A stretch of 64,000 nt of DNA, taken from contig NZ_BSOB01000046.1 in NCBI RefSeq assembly GCF_030160295.1, positions 440,673 to 504,672 on the forward strand. The letters are read 5' to 3'. The DNA is from Dyella acidisoli (GTDB taxonomy: Bacteria; Pseudomonadota; Gammaproteobacteria; Xanthomonadales; Rhodanobacteraceae). The translations under genes were made by a program, and so were the position numbers. The stretch's first letter is position 1; each line of letters begins with the position of its first letter. Shown piece by piece: positions 15,301-24,255 of this stretch. Below the pieces are notes generated by a model. That model made no database searches. It had not been told where the DNA came from and saw nothing but the letters and a program-made list of their open reading frames with translations.

Positions 15301-18300
15301 CCGCAGTCGTCTCGACCGGCGTTTCAACCGTTGGCTCTTCGGCCGCAATGTGCGCTTGTTCTTCGGGTTCGACCGGCTCGGCCACGCGCACCGGCTCGAA
15401 CGACACCGGCTCGACGGCGTGCGGCTCGAACACCACGTGCGCCATCTGCGGTTCGGGTTGGTGATCGCGCAGCTCGGTGAGGCGCGTGATCAGCGCGGTC
15501 GCATCCGGCAACTGCGGATGTGGCGTGTCGAACTGGGCCATGACTTCATCGACGACGTCGGCACTCTGGCGCAGCAGGCTCAAGCCTTCGAGCGAGAGCG
15601 GCTGACCGGCTGCGCGCAAGCGCTTGAGCAGGCTTTCCAACGGCGACAGCAGCTGGATCAGCAGCGGAATGTCGACCATCGCGATGGCGCCATGCAGGGT
15701 GTGCACGGCGCGCAACAGACCGTCTTCGACCGGCAGTTCGCCCTTGGCGAAAGTCACTGCATTGCGGATGGTTTGGAGGTACTGCGCCACTTCGCTGCGC
15801 AGGATTTCCAACAGCACCGGGTCGACCGGCGGCAGCACCGGCGCTTCCATCGCCATGACGGCGGGAATGACCGGCTCCTCGATCGGCTGTGCAGCAGCAA
15901 CCGAGTGATCGGTGTGCGTAGCGGTCGGAATCGCATCGGTCGCTACGCGTGGCACGCGGCGGCGTACCACATGCCGCACAGTCTGCGTGCCCGTGGTGAG
16001 GAACTGCGCCACATCGGCCTGCTCGCCGGCGGAGAGATGATCGGCAGCCTGCATGATCGCGCTGAGCGGCACGGTCGGCACGGTGCCTTCCTTCAGCATG
16101 GAATACAGCTGGGGCAGTGCCTCGATGGCGTGACCGACCAGCGCCTGTACGCCGCTGTGCGCCTGGATGCTGCCGTCCAGCACGCGATTGAGCATGTTCT
16201 CCACGCGCCAGGCGAATTCGCCCAGCACGGCGGCGCCGACCAGGCGGCCCGAACCCTTCAGCGTGTGGAACGAACGGCGGATCGACGTGAGCTCGGACAG
16301 CTGCGCCGGATCCGTCATCCAGGTCTGCTGCGCATGGCGCAGGTTGCTGATCTCTTCCTGCATTTCCTCCAGGAAGATGTCGCGGATGTCGTCGTCGATG
16401 CCTTCGGTGCTGGCCTGGAAGCCGGCCGTGAAGGCCAGCGGATCGACGCCCGAAACCTGTTCCTCGATTTCCTCTTCGATCTCGACCCAGTCGCTACTTT
16501 CCTCAGCCGCATGCGTGTACGCGTGCGGTTCGGTTTCGACCAAGTGCAGACCGGTGACGTCGTGCGCAGCCGGTACAGGCGTTTCGCTGCTGCCGACGAA
16601 GAGCGCTGTGGCGTCTTCGCCGTGCGCGACCGTGACCGACTCGTTGAGAGCGGGTGCGGATGCGGGTACTGGCGCAGAGACGGCCTCCACCGGCGCAGCT
16701 GCCGGTGCGTGTATCTCCGGCGCGCTTTCCGGTGCTTCCTTGGCCTCCGGCGGAGGCCAGTAGCCCAATCCACCCAGGCTGTGCTCGGCGACGTCCAGGA
16801 CATGTTCGAGCCCACCGCGATGTTCACGCGCAGCTTCGAGGTAATACTCCAATGCGGCGATCGCGTCGGCCAGCTGATCCATCTGCGCACTGCTGGGAAT
16901 GCGCTTGTCGATGCACAGCTCGTTGCCGATGAAGCGGCCCACGCCTTCGGCGATCTCCGCCGAGCGCGGCGAAGACAGCATGCGCATGGCGCCGGCCACT
17001 TCGTCCATCATCGCCGGCAAACCATCGAGCTGTTCGTGCTGCCAGCCGGATTCGACGAACGCGACGATGCCGTTCTTCACCTTGCCGGTGTTGCCCACGG
17101 CCTCGTTCATCAGCGTGGCAAGAATGTGCCGCGCCTCGCTGCGCGGCAGCATCGAGACCTTTTGTTCTTCCTCGTGCACGTTGTCCGCGCCAAGGCTTTC
17201 GATGTGATCGTCCAGCGACGCTTCCACATAGAGCAATGCGCCGGCCACGTCGAGCAGCGATTCCTCATCGGGACTGCGCATGCGATTGGCGACTTCTTCC
17301 AGCACTCGACGCTGTTCGTTCACCACGCGGCGCGGCACGTTCAGCGCGAGCATCCCGAGCGTATCGCCGACGCGTTCCAGCACTTCGGCTTGCGCACCGA
17401 GTTGCGCCGGATCGGCATCGTTCTGGCGCAGGAACAGATCCAGCGCTTCCTTCACGCGCAGCAGATCGTCCTTCAGCGCGCGCGCCACGGAGTCGAGCAA
17501 GGCGCGGTTATGCCCGGCCATCGACCCGCGAGCATGTTCCAGCTCGGTGGCATCGGGCATCAGGTTGTCGAGGTTGTATGTCTGCGCCAGCAGCGCCATC
17601 TGTTGGCTGCGTTGCTTGGACTGCGCCACGATGTACAGCAGCTTGCGCGCCAGATCGTCGGAGTCACCGCCCTGCATGGCGTCTTCGCCCTGCTCGATCA
17701 GTTGGCGGATGCTGCGATCGACCTTGCCGATCAGCTGCCGCACGTCGGCGGCGTAGCTCTTGAGCATGCCCTGATCGAGGCCTTCCAGCACACCGGAGGT
17801 GATCCACCACAGGCGACGCCCCGGCACGGTGCTACAGCGAGCGCCGATGGCAGCAAGCGTGTTGCGCATGCCGGCGAGTTGCTGCGAGCCACCTTGGCCG
17901 CGGAACCAGGCCAGCAATTGCTGCTGGAAGCGCAGGCGCAATTCGTTGATTTCGGTCTTGCGGCGCTGCACGTCGACAGCCGCAGCGGCCACCGGTGCCT
18001 GCGGCGGCAGCGGGGTATCCAGATTAGGCGCGAACAGAGCCGCTTCGCTCAGCGCTTCCTGCTCACGGCTGGCGCGCAGTTCGTTCAATAGCGGCAGCAG
18101 CACCACCGGTACGTCGCGGTGACCGCTGGAAAGGCGTTCCAGATAATCGGGCAGCTGCATCAGGCCGCGCATCAGCGCGGCATAAGCGTCTTCGCGGTTG
18201 CGTACGTGGTCTTCGAGCAGCGAGATGGCGAGTGTCTCCATCTCCTCGGCGACCATCGCGGCGCCATACAGCTCGACCATGCGCAAGGTGCCTTGCACCT

Positions 18301-18454
18301 GATGCAGGTTCTCGGCGCAGTTGCGCATGACCTGGCGCTCGCCGGGATTGTCCACGTAGGACTCAAGCGCCTGTCGCGCGAGCGCAAGCGTCTCGTCAAG
18401 CTCAGGCTTGACCCACTGGAGCGTGGTGAAATCGATGTGGTCTTGAAGTCTCAT
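12308..18454 (-). CDS. chpA: Hybrid chemotaxis histidine kinase ChpA (PilL)
   Basis: A 2048-residue CheA-type kinase controlling type IV pili. Phosphotransfer modules come first: a variant near residue 50 (LHQVQGTL), canonical sites HTLKGSG (about 740) and HTLKGGA (about 1310), a weaker VHTLHGA (about 960), and an HPt-like helical region without histidine near 440-510. Acidic/proline linkers separate them. Then follow the dimerisation domain, the ATPase (NAVAHGIE, DDGRGLD, GRGVGMDVV), a CheW-like domain, and a C-terminal receiver (MVVDDS, phosphoacceptor in MLLDIEMPRMDG, KPY). The order matches P. aeruginosa ChpA, though that protein is longer with more HPt domains. It is flanked by pilJ and chpB. 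Confidence 0.95.
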   Translation of the reverse strand: MRLQDHIDFTTLQWVKPELDETLALARQALESYVDNPGERQVMRNCAENLHQVQGTLRMVELYGAAMVAEEMETLAISLLEDHVRNREDAYAALMRGLMQLPDYLERLSSGHRDVPVVLLPLLNELRASREQEALSEAALFAPNLDTPLPPQAPVAAAAVDVQRRKTEINELRLRFQQQLLAWFRGQGGSQQLAGMRNTLAAIGARCSTVPGRRLWWITSGVLEGLDQGMLKSYAADVRQLIGKVDRSIRQLIEQGEDAMQGGDSDDLARKLLYIVAQSKQRSQQMALLAQTYNLDNLMPDATELEHARGSMAGHNRALLDSVARALKDDLLRVKEALDLFLRQNDADPAQLGAQAEVLERVGDTLGMLALNVPRRVVNEQRRVLEEVANRMRSPDEESLLDVAGALLYVEASLDDHIESLGADNVHEEEQKVSMLPRSEARHILATLMNEAVGNTGKVKNGIVAFVESGWQHEQLDGLPAMMDEVAGAMRMLSSPRSAEIAEGVGRFIGNELCIDKRIPSSAQMDQLADAIAALEYYLEAAREHRGGLEHVLDVAEHSLGGLGYWPPPEAKEAPESAPEIHAPAAAPVEAVSAPVPASAPALNESVTVAHGEDATALFVGSSETPVPAAHDVTGLHLVETEPHAYTHAAEESSDWVEIEEEIEEQVSGVDPLAFTAGFQASTEGIDDDIRDIFLEEMQEEISNLRHAQQTWMTDPAQLSELTSIRRSFHTLKGSGRLVGAAVLGEFAWRVENMLNRVLDGSIQAHSGVQALVGHAIEALPQLYSMLKEGTVPTVPLSAIMQAADHLSAGEQADVAQFLTTGTQTVRHVVRRRVPRVATDAIPTATHTDHSVAAAQPIEEPVIPAVMAMEAPVLPPVDPVLLEILRSEVAQYLQTIRNAVTFAKGELPVEDGLLRAVHTLHGAIAMVDIPLLIQLLSPLESLLKRLRAAGQPLSLEGLSLLRQSADVVDEVMAQFDTPHPQLPDATALITRLTELRDHQPEPQMAHVVFEPHAVEPVSFEPVRVAEPVEPEEQAHIAAEEPTVETPVETTAEPFVESPAIAGEDYTAELLDALAAEGPGEAEPEPVLQHLEPEPSAQDADFAELLASLEALDTGHHAVSEEAAEEPAAIEHHLDFGFEAANEPVEEPAHEEPVHAFVSETMLEEPTVAEPEAAAPEVAQPEVVEPEVVDHQAIEHQAVEHEIEQPVEEPVVQAPHHEEPVVAEAPQQETIERQPAERVPAGELMSFNHIDPDLLEIFSEEAREILDDADGTLAKWHAEPTDVSHMAGLLRALHTLKGGARIAGVTPVGDLSHALESLLEHSHGIDPQKTGSLIGTLEAAFDEMHGLVQRVSQGKAIAYPHAMIARLTGGDVHETQAHEASALVAEEAPVAEAPAPAPVAAAPAPEVSALELPSLLPAENDAQAEEAGRTAQEQIRVRAELLDSLVNHAGEVAIYRSRLEQQVSAYRFNLVELEQTVSRLRSQLRMLEIETEAQIIARFQREHREAGMAVFDPLELDRFSQLQQYSRALAESVSDLVSIQSMLDDLTRQAETLLIQQSRVSSELQEGLLRTRMLPFDTMVPNLRRTLRQAAQEEGKSAQLYVEGAHGEMDRNLLDRIKAPFEHMLRNAVAHGIETPEARRASGKSEEGAVRIRVAREATEVVIRVSDDGRGLDREAIRKRAIERGLIRADTRLFDDQLLSLITLTGFSTASTVTQLAGRGVGMDVVASEIKAMGGSLAIESRQGEGTTFVLRLPFTLAVTQAILVRIGESTFAIPMTSVQGVARISPDELSQRLVEENPQFDYNGEDYAIHDLAGLLGLTPGMGDEEQLPLLLTRSGELRAAIRVDAVIGSREIVVKSVGPQVSSVPGILGATIMGDGSVLVILDLAPLVRHGLARREQRLAEGVHYATVAPVIEEERLRPLVMVVDDSITMRKVTGRVLERHEYEVETAKDGLDALEKLHERVPNLMLLDIEMPRMDGYELATQMKADPRLRHVPIIMITSRTGEKHRQRAFDIGVERYLGKPYQEAELLAQISEVLEQHAQEPVNEQ

Positions 18455-18521
18455 GCGCCCCCCTCAGCGGCTGCGCTCTTGGCGCTTTGACACAACCGTC
18501 GAGGTTGCCCTCTTGTAGATG

Positions 18522-18566
18522 CCTAATAACACCCGGCCTAATAACAGCAGGTCCAGTAACACCGGT
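18522..18566. repeat. Three 15-bp tandem units at the pilJ-chpA junction
   Basis: Units are 18522-18536 CCTAATAACACCCGG, 18537-18551 CCTAATAACAGCAGG and 18552-18566 TCCAGTAACACCGGT. They fill the non-coding gap directly after the pilJ stop and before chpA, the place where pilK lies in Pseudomonas. Confidence 0.75.
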
Positions 18567-20599
18567 CAGCCCGGCAGCTTGAAGTGCGCCACCGAGCGGC
18601 GCAGGTCGCTTGCCAGTTGCGCCAGGTAGCCAATCGATTCGGCCGTTTGGCTTGCGCCTTGCGACGTCTGCGAGGTGATTTCCTGAATCGCATTCATGGA
18701 TTGGGAAATATCCGTCGCGGCGATCGACTGCTGACGCGCAGCGGCGGAGATGTTTTGAATCAGTGCGGACAAGTCGTGCGATACGCGCTCGATGTCGCCC
18801 AGTGCGCTGCCGGCGTCCTCGGCCTTGCGGGCACCTGCCACCACTTCGGCGGTGGTCTGTTCCATCGAGTTCACCGCTTCGTTGGTGTCGGACTGAATCG
18901 TCTGCACCAGCGTTTCAATTCGCTTCGTGGCGCTCGCGGAGCGTTCCGCGAGGCGCTGCACTTCGTCCGCCACCACCGCGAAACCGCGGCCCGCTTCACC
19001 CGCCGAGGCTGCTTGGATAGCCGCGTTCAAGGCGAGGATGTTGGTCTGTTCGGCAATGTCGTTAATCAGTTCCACGATGGAGCCGATTTCCTGCGAGGAT
19101 TCACCCAGTCGCTTAATACGCTTGGACGTTTCCTGGATCTGGTCGCGGATCGAGTCCATGCCGGAAATCGTCTCGCGCACCACCTCGGCACCGCGGGAAG
19201 CGATTTGCACCGAGCGCTCGGCCACGTCGGCCGATTCGGCGGAATTCTTCGACACATCGTCCATCGACGTCGCGATCTGGTTGATCGCGGTGGTCGCCGT
19301 GCTGATGCGGTGCGCCTGCGCTTTCGCGGCGTCGGCCAGATGGCGTGCGGTAGTCTGCGTTTCCTGCGCCGAAGACGACACCTGCTCGGAGGTTTCGTTA
19401 ATCGTCGTCACCAGGGTGCGCAACTCGTCGATAGCGTAGTTCACCGAGTCGGCGATCGCACCCGTGATGTCTTCGGACACGGTGGTCTTTACGGTCAGGT
19501 CACCTTCGGCGAGCGAACCCATTTCGTCCAGCAGGCGCATGATGGCCTCCTGGTTACGCTGGTTGAGTTCGGTACTCTCGCGGAAGCGGCGACGCTGGTC
19601 GGTCACCAGTTGGAACACCAGCAAGACGGCGAAGGCCACGGCGCCAAGCGCACCGACCACGCCCCAGCCCACGTTCGGGAACAAACGACGCACGGGAAGC
19701 TGGCCAATCTGTTCGGCAAGGTCGTTCGCGCGCAGCAGCACGTTCTGCGAATCCAGCGAAGCCTGGTTGCCGGCGCTCTTCACCACGGCGAGGTTGCTGG
19801 CCGCGGCCACGAGCTTGGAGACTGGATCGCTCAGCTTGTCCCAGTCGCCCTGCATCTGCGAAAGAATCTTGCGACCGTTCGCATCGCCCAGCTGCTGCAC
19901 GCCCATGCTCTGGTTGCCTTGCAGCAAGCCCTTGAGCACTTCGCCGTAGCTCTGCGCGTCGCGCGACAGGCCGTCAGCGGAGGCCTGTGCCGATTCACCA
20001 CCCTGCAGCACTTCCTGCACGCGGCGGATGATACGGTCGGCCAGCAACATCTGACGCGAAGCGCCAAGCATTTCGTCCGCGCTGCTGCCCTTGCGCTGCT
20101 GCAGGATGTTGACCACCTGCTCCATGTTGGAGTTGAGCAGCGGCAACTGCTTGGACAGATCGTCCGCGCGCTGCGTCGAATCGAGCACGACCGCCTTGTT
20201 GGAAAGGATCTTGCCGATATCGCCGTCGAGCTGTTTCCACGCATCGGCCAGCTTGCTGACGGAACGGCCGGTGGGCGTGGCGTTCTGGTCGGCATAGGGC
20301 TTCATGCCGGTCTTGGTGTCGCCGTTGACCAGGCGCTGTGTGGCCGAATCGATCGCGTCGCGCGCGTTCTCCAGCTCAGCGAACGAATCGGGGTTACCGC
20401 CGGAAGCTTCCAGCGCGTACTTGGCCGTCTGCTGCGACAACACCTGGATCTGCGTGGTCAACGCAATCGCCTGGCGGTCTTCGCCGTTCTTGAGGTTGAG
20501 TAATACGAAGTCGATCGCCGCGAAGCCGATCGAAACCACCAGCAATACGATGAGGATGGTGTATCCCCTTTCCTTGCCGACGCCCCCTGTAGTGCTCAT
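18566..20599 (-). CDS. pilJ: Methyl-accepting chemotaxis protein PilJ
   Basis: A 677-residue transmembrane receptor of the pil-chp system. A first membrane helix (about residues 14-35), a long helical periplasmic PilJ-type region, a second helix (about 300-325), a HAMP-like segment and the MCP signalling hairpin follow; the hairpin tip carries [15 protein letters not shown] and [12 protein letters not shown]. It senses pilin or surface contact and signals through PilI to ChpA. The ATG at 20599 was chosen over a GTG at 20608 because GAGGTGA lies at a good distance. The gene ends 111 bases before chpA; there is no pilK between them. Confidence 0.93.
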   Translation of the reverse strand: MSTTGGVGKERGYTILIVLLVVSIGFAAIDFVLLNLKNGEDRQAIALTTQIQVLSQQTAKYALEASGGNPDSFAELENARDAIDSATQRLVNGDTKTGMKPYADQNATPTGRSVSKLADAWKQLDGDIGKILSNKAVVLDSTQRADDLSKQLPLLNSNMEQVVNILQQRKGSSADEMLGASRQMLLADRIIRRVQEVLQGGESAQASADGLSRDAQSYGEVLKGLLQGNQSMGVQQLGDANGRKILSQMQGDWDKLSDPVSKLVAAASNLAVVKSAGNQASLDSQNVLLRANDLAEQIGQLPVRRLFPNVGWGVVGALGAVAFAVLLVFQLVTDQRRRFRESTELNQRNQEAIMRLLDEMGSLAEGDLTVKTTVSEDITGAIADSVNYAIDELRTLVTTINETSEQVSSSAQETQTTARHLADAAKAQAHRISTATTAINQIATSMDDVSKNSAESADVAERSVQIASRGAEVVRETISGMDSIRDQIQETSKRIKRLGESSQEIGSIVELINDIAEQTNILALNAAIQAASAGEAGRGFAVVADEVQRLAERSASATKRIETLVQTIQSDTNEAVNSMEQTTAEVVAGARKAEDAGSALGDIERVSHDLSALIQNISAAARQQSIAATDISQSMNAIQEITSQTSQGASQTAESIGYLAQLASDLRRSVAHFKLPG

Positions 20600-20710
20600 G
20601 ATCTTCACCTCATCCGTCTACTGCACCGGCACGCCAACGCGTGCCAGTCAAGAATTTCCGAAGCTCTCGCCCCGCTCCGGGCGCAACCCGTGCCGACAAC
20701 AACCGCTTCA

Positions 20711-21256
20711 TCAGGCAGCTGCCTGGCGAAAATCGGGTGCACGAACCAACTTGCCCATGCTGAACAGCGCCAGGCGCTGTCCGTCCACTTCCACGCGATC
20801 GTCGACGAAACGCGTCAGGCGTGGATCGTCTTCGCGCTCGGCATCGCGGCGTTGTTCCGCGTCCACCGTGCGCTGTCCGAATACTTCATCGACCAGTAGC
20901 GCCACGCTGCCGGCACCCTGGCGCACCACCAAGAGGCGTGCGCGCTCGGAATGCAGCGTGCGCTCGCTGAACAGGAAGCGCGCCATGTCCACCACCGGCA
21001 TCAGGTTGCCGCGCACGTTCGCCACGCCCAGCAGCCACGGCTTGGTACCGGGCACGGGGGTAAGCGTGGGCACGGCCAACAACTCGTTGATCTCTTCGAT
21101 GGCGCTTACAAACAGGTAGCCGCCGGCGCGATAACCGATGCCACGCCACAGACCGGGCGCTTCGAAACGCTCCTGCGTACCGGACGCGTGCGCCAGTGAA
21201 AGCCGTTCGTAGCGGGCCAGGATCTCGAAGGGCGACTGGGCGACTGCTACCGTCAT
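20711..21256 (-). CDS. pilI: CheW-like adaptor PilI
   Basis: A 181-residue CheW homologue that couples the receptor PilJ to the kinase ChpA. CheW features include a C-terminally placed ligand region with PWLLGVANVRGNLMPVVDM (about 90-108) and VALLVDEVFGQRTV (about 135-148). The ATG at 21256 was chosen because it follows the pilH stop with a 1-base overlap region and gives the usual length; the upstream frame shows no homology. Third gene of the pil-chp operon. Confidence 0.93.
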   Translation of the reverse strand: MTVAVAQSPFEILARYERLSLAHASGTQERFEAPGLWRGIGYRAGGYLFVSAIEEINELLAVPTLTPVPGTKPWLLGVANVRGNLMPVVDMARFLFSERTLHSERARLLVVRQGAGSVALLVDEVFGQRTVDAEQRRDAEREDDPRLTRFVDDRVEVDGQRLALFSMGKLVRAPDFRQAAA

Positions 21257-21257
21257 T

Positions 21258-21656
21258 TCAGGCAGCCTTCGGCAGCAGTTCGTTGATGCATGCCAGCAGG
21301 TCCTTCTCATTCACCGGTTTGGTGATGAAGGCCTTGGCGCCCTGCCGCATGCCCCACACACGGTCGGTTTCCATCGACTTGGTGGTGATGATCACGATCG
21401 GCACGCTGGCGGTGGCCGGGTCGCGCGTGAGCGTGCGCGTCGCCTGGAAACCGTTCATGCCCGGCATGATGACGTCCATGATGACGAGATCCGGCCGTGT
21501 GGCGCGCACGCGCTCGATGCCGTCCTCCGCATTGTTGCAGGAGTCGACGCGATGCCCTGCCCGTTCGAGCATGGTGGAAAACACGCGCACGTCCGTGGGC
21601 GAATCGTCGATGATGAGGATGTTGGCCACAGCTCCCCCTTCAGAGCTCTTCTTCAC
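21258..21656 (-). CDS. pilH: Twitching motility response regulator PilH
   Basis: A single receiver domain of 132 residues. The acidic pair Asp17/Asp18 (LIIDDS), phosphoacceptor Asp61 (VIMDVIMPGMNG), and Lys113 (FITKPV) are all present. PilH is the CheY-like regulator linked to pilus retraction control. The start is uncertain: a GTG at 21656 sits 4 bases after the pilG stop, while a GTG at 21629 would start directly before the first beta strand (VANILIIDDS), as in most PilH proteins. Confidence 0.92.
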   Translation of the reverse strand: MKKSSEGGAVANILIIDDSPTDVRVFSTMLERAGHRVDSCNNAEDGIERVRATRPDLVIMDVIMPGMNGFQATRTLTRDPATASVPIVIITTKSMETDRVWGMRQGAKAFITKPVNEKDLLACINELLPKAA

Positions 21657-21661
21657 AACCT

Positions 21662-22066
21662 TTAAACCGTGCTGGCGACATGACGGTGGATGGCACCAAG
21701 CAGTTCATCGCGTGTGAACGGCTTGGTGAGGTATTGCTCCGCGCCGACAATGCGGCCACGCGCTTTGTCGAACAAACCGTCCTTCGAGCTCAGCATGATC
21801 ACCGGCGTCGAACGGAATTGCGGATTGTTCTTGATCAGCGCGCACGTCTGATAGCCATCCAGCCGCGGCATCATGATGTCCACGAAAATGATGGCCGGTT
21901 TCTGGTCGGAAATCTTAGCCAACGCCTCGAAGCCGTCGACGGCGGTAAGCACCTCGCATCCTTCTTTCTTGAGCAAGGTTTCCGCCGTGCGGCGGATGGT
22001 CTTTGAGTCGTCAATGACCATGACCTTCAGACCAGCCAGGCCGTTCGTAGCTACGTTCAAGTTCAC
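21662..22066 (-). CDS. pilG: Twitching motility response regulator PilG
   Basis: A 134-residue receiver-only protein. Asp19/Asp20 (VIDDSKTIRR), phosphoacceptor Asp63 (FVDIMMPRLDG) and Lys115 (YLTKPF) are intact. PilG is the CheY-like output of ChpA that promotes pilus extension. It starts with GTG at 22066, preceded by a strong AGGGGGG ribosome-binding site. It heads the minus-strand operon pilG-H-I-J-chpA-B-C, and its promoter must lie in the gap shared with gshB. Confidence 0.94.
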   Translation of the reverse strand: MNLNVATNGLAGLKVMVIDDSKTIRRTAETLLKKEGCEVLTAVDGFEALAKISDQKPAIIFVDIMMPRLDGYQTCALIKNNPQFRSTPVIMLSSKDGLFDKARGRIVGAEQYLTKPFTRDELLGAIHRHVASTV

Positions 22067-22417
22067 TTAACCCCCCTGCTGCCTGCCCCAGGCTCAGGTA
22101 TGTCATCCCGCACGCGGCAAACGGCCGCCCGCCGAACGCTGATAAAAAATTCCTGCTGAAACGCTTTTTGGGCGCCCGATCTTTGTCGGGCACTCCGTCG
22201 TTGCTGTTTACTGCCTGGGCGGTCTTCCGTCAAGGAAAAAACGTTGTGGCGGGGGCGTTTATCACCAAAATCGCGAACACAAATGTGAAGAAAGACCTAT
22301 AGAGATACCTTCCTGACAAGAGAGTGTCCCTGCCCGGCCGGGTTTCGCGCACACCACCCTTGTGGCCTCCCAATCACCTCGGCGAACATGCACGCCCCAC
22401 CCGCTACCGGAACCGCC
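22067..22417. promoter_or_regulatory. Divergent pilG / gshB intergenic region
   Basis: About 350 bases without a gene, holding promoters for both the pil-chp operon and the gshB operon. A TATAGA hexamer at 22298-22303 could be a -10 element for gshB, but the matching -35 (about 22275) is weak. A 6-bp hairpin GCCCGA/TCGGGC at 22174-22191 has no T-run. No further structure was seen. Confidence 0.5.
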
Positions 22418-23380
22418 ATGCCCCGTTCGGTCGCTGTGCTGATGGATCCCATCGGCAGCATCAAGATTGCCAAGGACACCACCTTCGCCCTGCTTTTGGA
22501 AGCCCAGCGCCGCGGCCACCGGCTGCACTACATGGAACAAGGCGACCTGGCCTTGCGTGATGGCGCACCGTGGGCGCGATTGCGCCCATTGAGTGTGAAG
22601 GATGACCCTGCCGGCTGGTACACCCTTGGCGAAGCGCGCTGGACCGATCTGCGCGAAATAGGCACCGTGCTGTTGCGCAAGGATCCGCCGGTCGATGCCC
22701 AGTTCGTCTACGACACCCTGGTCATGGACGTGGCCCAACGCGATGGCGTGCAGGTGGTGAACGATCCGCGCGCACTGCGTGACTGCAACGAGAAAGTGTT
22801 CGCCATGCACTTCCCGCAGTGCATGGCACCGACCCTGGTGGCACGCGATCCGGCCGAGCTGCGCCGCTTCGTGGCTGAGCACGGCGACGCCGTGCTCAAG
22901 CCGCTGGATGGCATGGGCGGACGTGGCATCTTCCGTGTGCAGTCGGGTGACAAGAATCTCAACTCGATGCTGGAAACCCTGCTCGTCGGCGACTCGCACG
23001 GCCATGGCCGCCACTTCGCCATGGCGCAGAAATTCATTCCGCAGATCAGTGCGGGCGACAAGCGCATCCTGATGATTGACGGTGAACCGATACCCTACGC
23101 ACTGGCGCGCATCCCGCAGGGCGACGAATTCCGCGGCAACCTTGCCGCCGGCGGACGCGGCGAAGGCGTGCCGCTTTCCGACCGCGATCGCTGGATCGCG
23201 GCCGAGATCGGTCCGGAATTGCGCCGCCGCGGCCTGCGCTTCGTGGGTCTGGACGTGATCGGCGACTACCTGACCGAGATCAACGTCACATCGCCGACCT
23301 GCGCGCGCGAACTGGACAAGCAGTTCGGGCTTAATATCGCCGGATTGCTATTTGACGCTCTCGAGACCAGGTCCGCGTGA
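22418..23380 (+). CDS. gshB: Glutathione synthetase GshB
   Basis: A 320-residue ATP-grasp enzyme that joins gamma-glutamylcysteine and glycine. Family features are VLMDPIGSIKIAKDTTFALL near the N-terminus, LLRKDPPVDAQFVYDT, the glycine-rich ATP loop KPLDGMGGRGIF, and LDVIGDYLTEINVTSPT at the C-terminus. The start at 22418 matches other GshB proteins; an ATG at 22388 is also in frame. The stop overlaps the next gene's GTG start (GTGA), so the two are coupled. gshB next to pilG is a conserved arrangement in Pseudomonas and Xanthomonadales. Confidence 0.95.
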   Translation: MPRSVAVLMDPIGSIKIAKDTTFALLLEAQRRGHRLHYMEQGDLALRDGAPWARLRPLSVKDDPAGWYTLGEARWTDLREIGTVLLRKDPPVDAQFVYDTLVMDVAQRDGVQVVNDPRALRDCNEKVFAMHFPQCMAPTLVARDPAELRRFVAEHGDAVLKPLDGMGGRGIFRVQSGDKNLNSMLETLLVGDSHGHGRHFAMAQKFIPQISAGDKRILMIDGEPIPYALARIPQGDEFRGNLAAGGRGEGVPLSDRDRWIAAEIGPELRRRGLRFVGLDVIGDYLTEINVTSPTCARELDKQFGLNIAGLLFDALETRSA

Positions 23381-24240
23381 ATGCTGTAGCCCGCCGCCCC
23401 GGCGATAACAAGATCGGGGCCACTTTTGTTTTTTCGCTGCTGGTTCACGGCCTGCTGCTGTTCGGCATCGGCGTCAGCTATGTGGTGACGCGTCCGGCCC
23501 TGCCCACACTCGACGTGACGCTGGTGAACGTCGCCAACAGCGAGGCGCCGGACAAGGCTGATTTTCTCGCCCAGGCCAACAACAAGGGCGGTGGCGAAAG
23601 CGACAAATCGCAACGCCCTTCACAGCCCTTCTCCGGCCTGCTGCCGATGCCCAGCCAGGGCACGGCCGTGCAGCCGGTGCAGGCCGCGACGCCCTCGCCG
23701 CAGCAAGCCACTGATCAACGCATGCTCACCACCACTGGGCAAGCCAGCTTCAGCGTCAACAGCGACACTGCCAAGAACGCACGGGATACACCGGACACCA
23801 CCGCGGATGAAGCCCGCATCGAACAACAAGCCGCGCAGCTCGCCGCGGAATTGCGCCAGCAATCGCAGGCCTATGCGAAGCGGCCGCACAAGAAATTCAT
23901 CTCCGCCAGCACCAAGGAATACGCCTATGCCGCCTACATGCGCGGCTGGGTGGATCGCATCGAGCGCGTGGGCAATCTGAATTACCCACAGCAAGCCCGC
24001 GACCAGCAACTGCACGGCGATGTGATTCTCACCGTGGGCCTGAATCGGGATGGCAGCATCCATGACATCGACGTTACGAAAAGCTCAGGCTACAGCGTCA
24101 TCGACAAAGCGGCGATCGCGATCGTGAAACTATGCGCGCCGTTCCCGCCGTTGCCACCGGACAGCAAGGAGAAGGTGGACATCCTCTACATCACGCGCAC
24201 CTGGGAGTTCCAGCCGGGCGACGTGCTCAAGACGCGCTGA
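23377..24240 (+). CDS. TonB-like energy transducer (TonB3-like)
   Basis: A 287-residue protein with one N-terminal membrane anchor (about residues 14-36) and a C-terminal TonB domain (GDVILTVGLNRDGSIHDIDVTKSSG, split across about residues 215-240, ending in YITRTWEFQPGD). The middle is Gln/Ala-rich with only modest proline, unlike classical TonB. The start is a GTG overlapping the gshB stop. In P. aeruginosa the gene at this place is tonB3, which is needed for twitching motility, so a role in pilus function rather than iron uptake is likely. No exbB/exbD is nearby. Confidence 0.85.
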   Translation: MNAVARRPGDNKIGATFVFSLLVHGLLLFGIGVSYVVTRPALPTLDVTLVNVANSEAPDKADFLAQANNKGGGESDKSQRPSQPFSGLLPMPSQGTAVQPVQAATPSPQQATDQRMLTTTGQASFSVNSDTAKNARDTPDTTADEARIEQQAAQLAAELRQQSQAYAKRPHKKFISASTKEYAYAAYMRGWVDRIERVGNLNYPQQARDQQLHGDVILTVGLNRDGSIHDIDVTKSSGYSVIDKAAIAIVKLCAPFPPLPPDSKEKVDILYITRTWEFQPGDVLKTR

Positions 24241-24255
24241 ACGCATCGCTCCGCG

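Noticed and set aside
14627-18091. A 1154-residue open frame on the plus strand
   Set aside because: It is antisense to chpA and arises from high GC codon usage; the composition is Arg/His/Gln-rich with no domain.
18584-20503. A 639-residue open frame on the plus strand
   Set aside because: Antisense to pilJ, Arg/His/Val-rich and without any recognisable domain; pilJ itself is certain.
22174-22191. GCCCGA/TCGGGC hairpin taken as a terminator
   Set aside because: No T-run on either side and it lies between divergent genes, where no terminator is expected.
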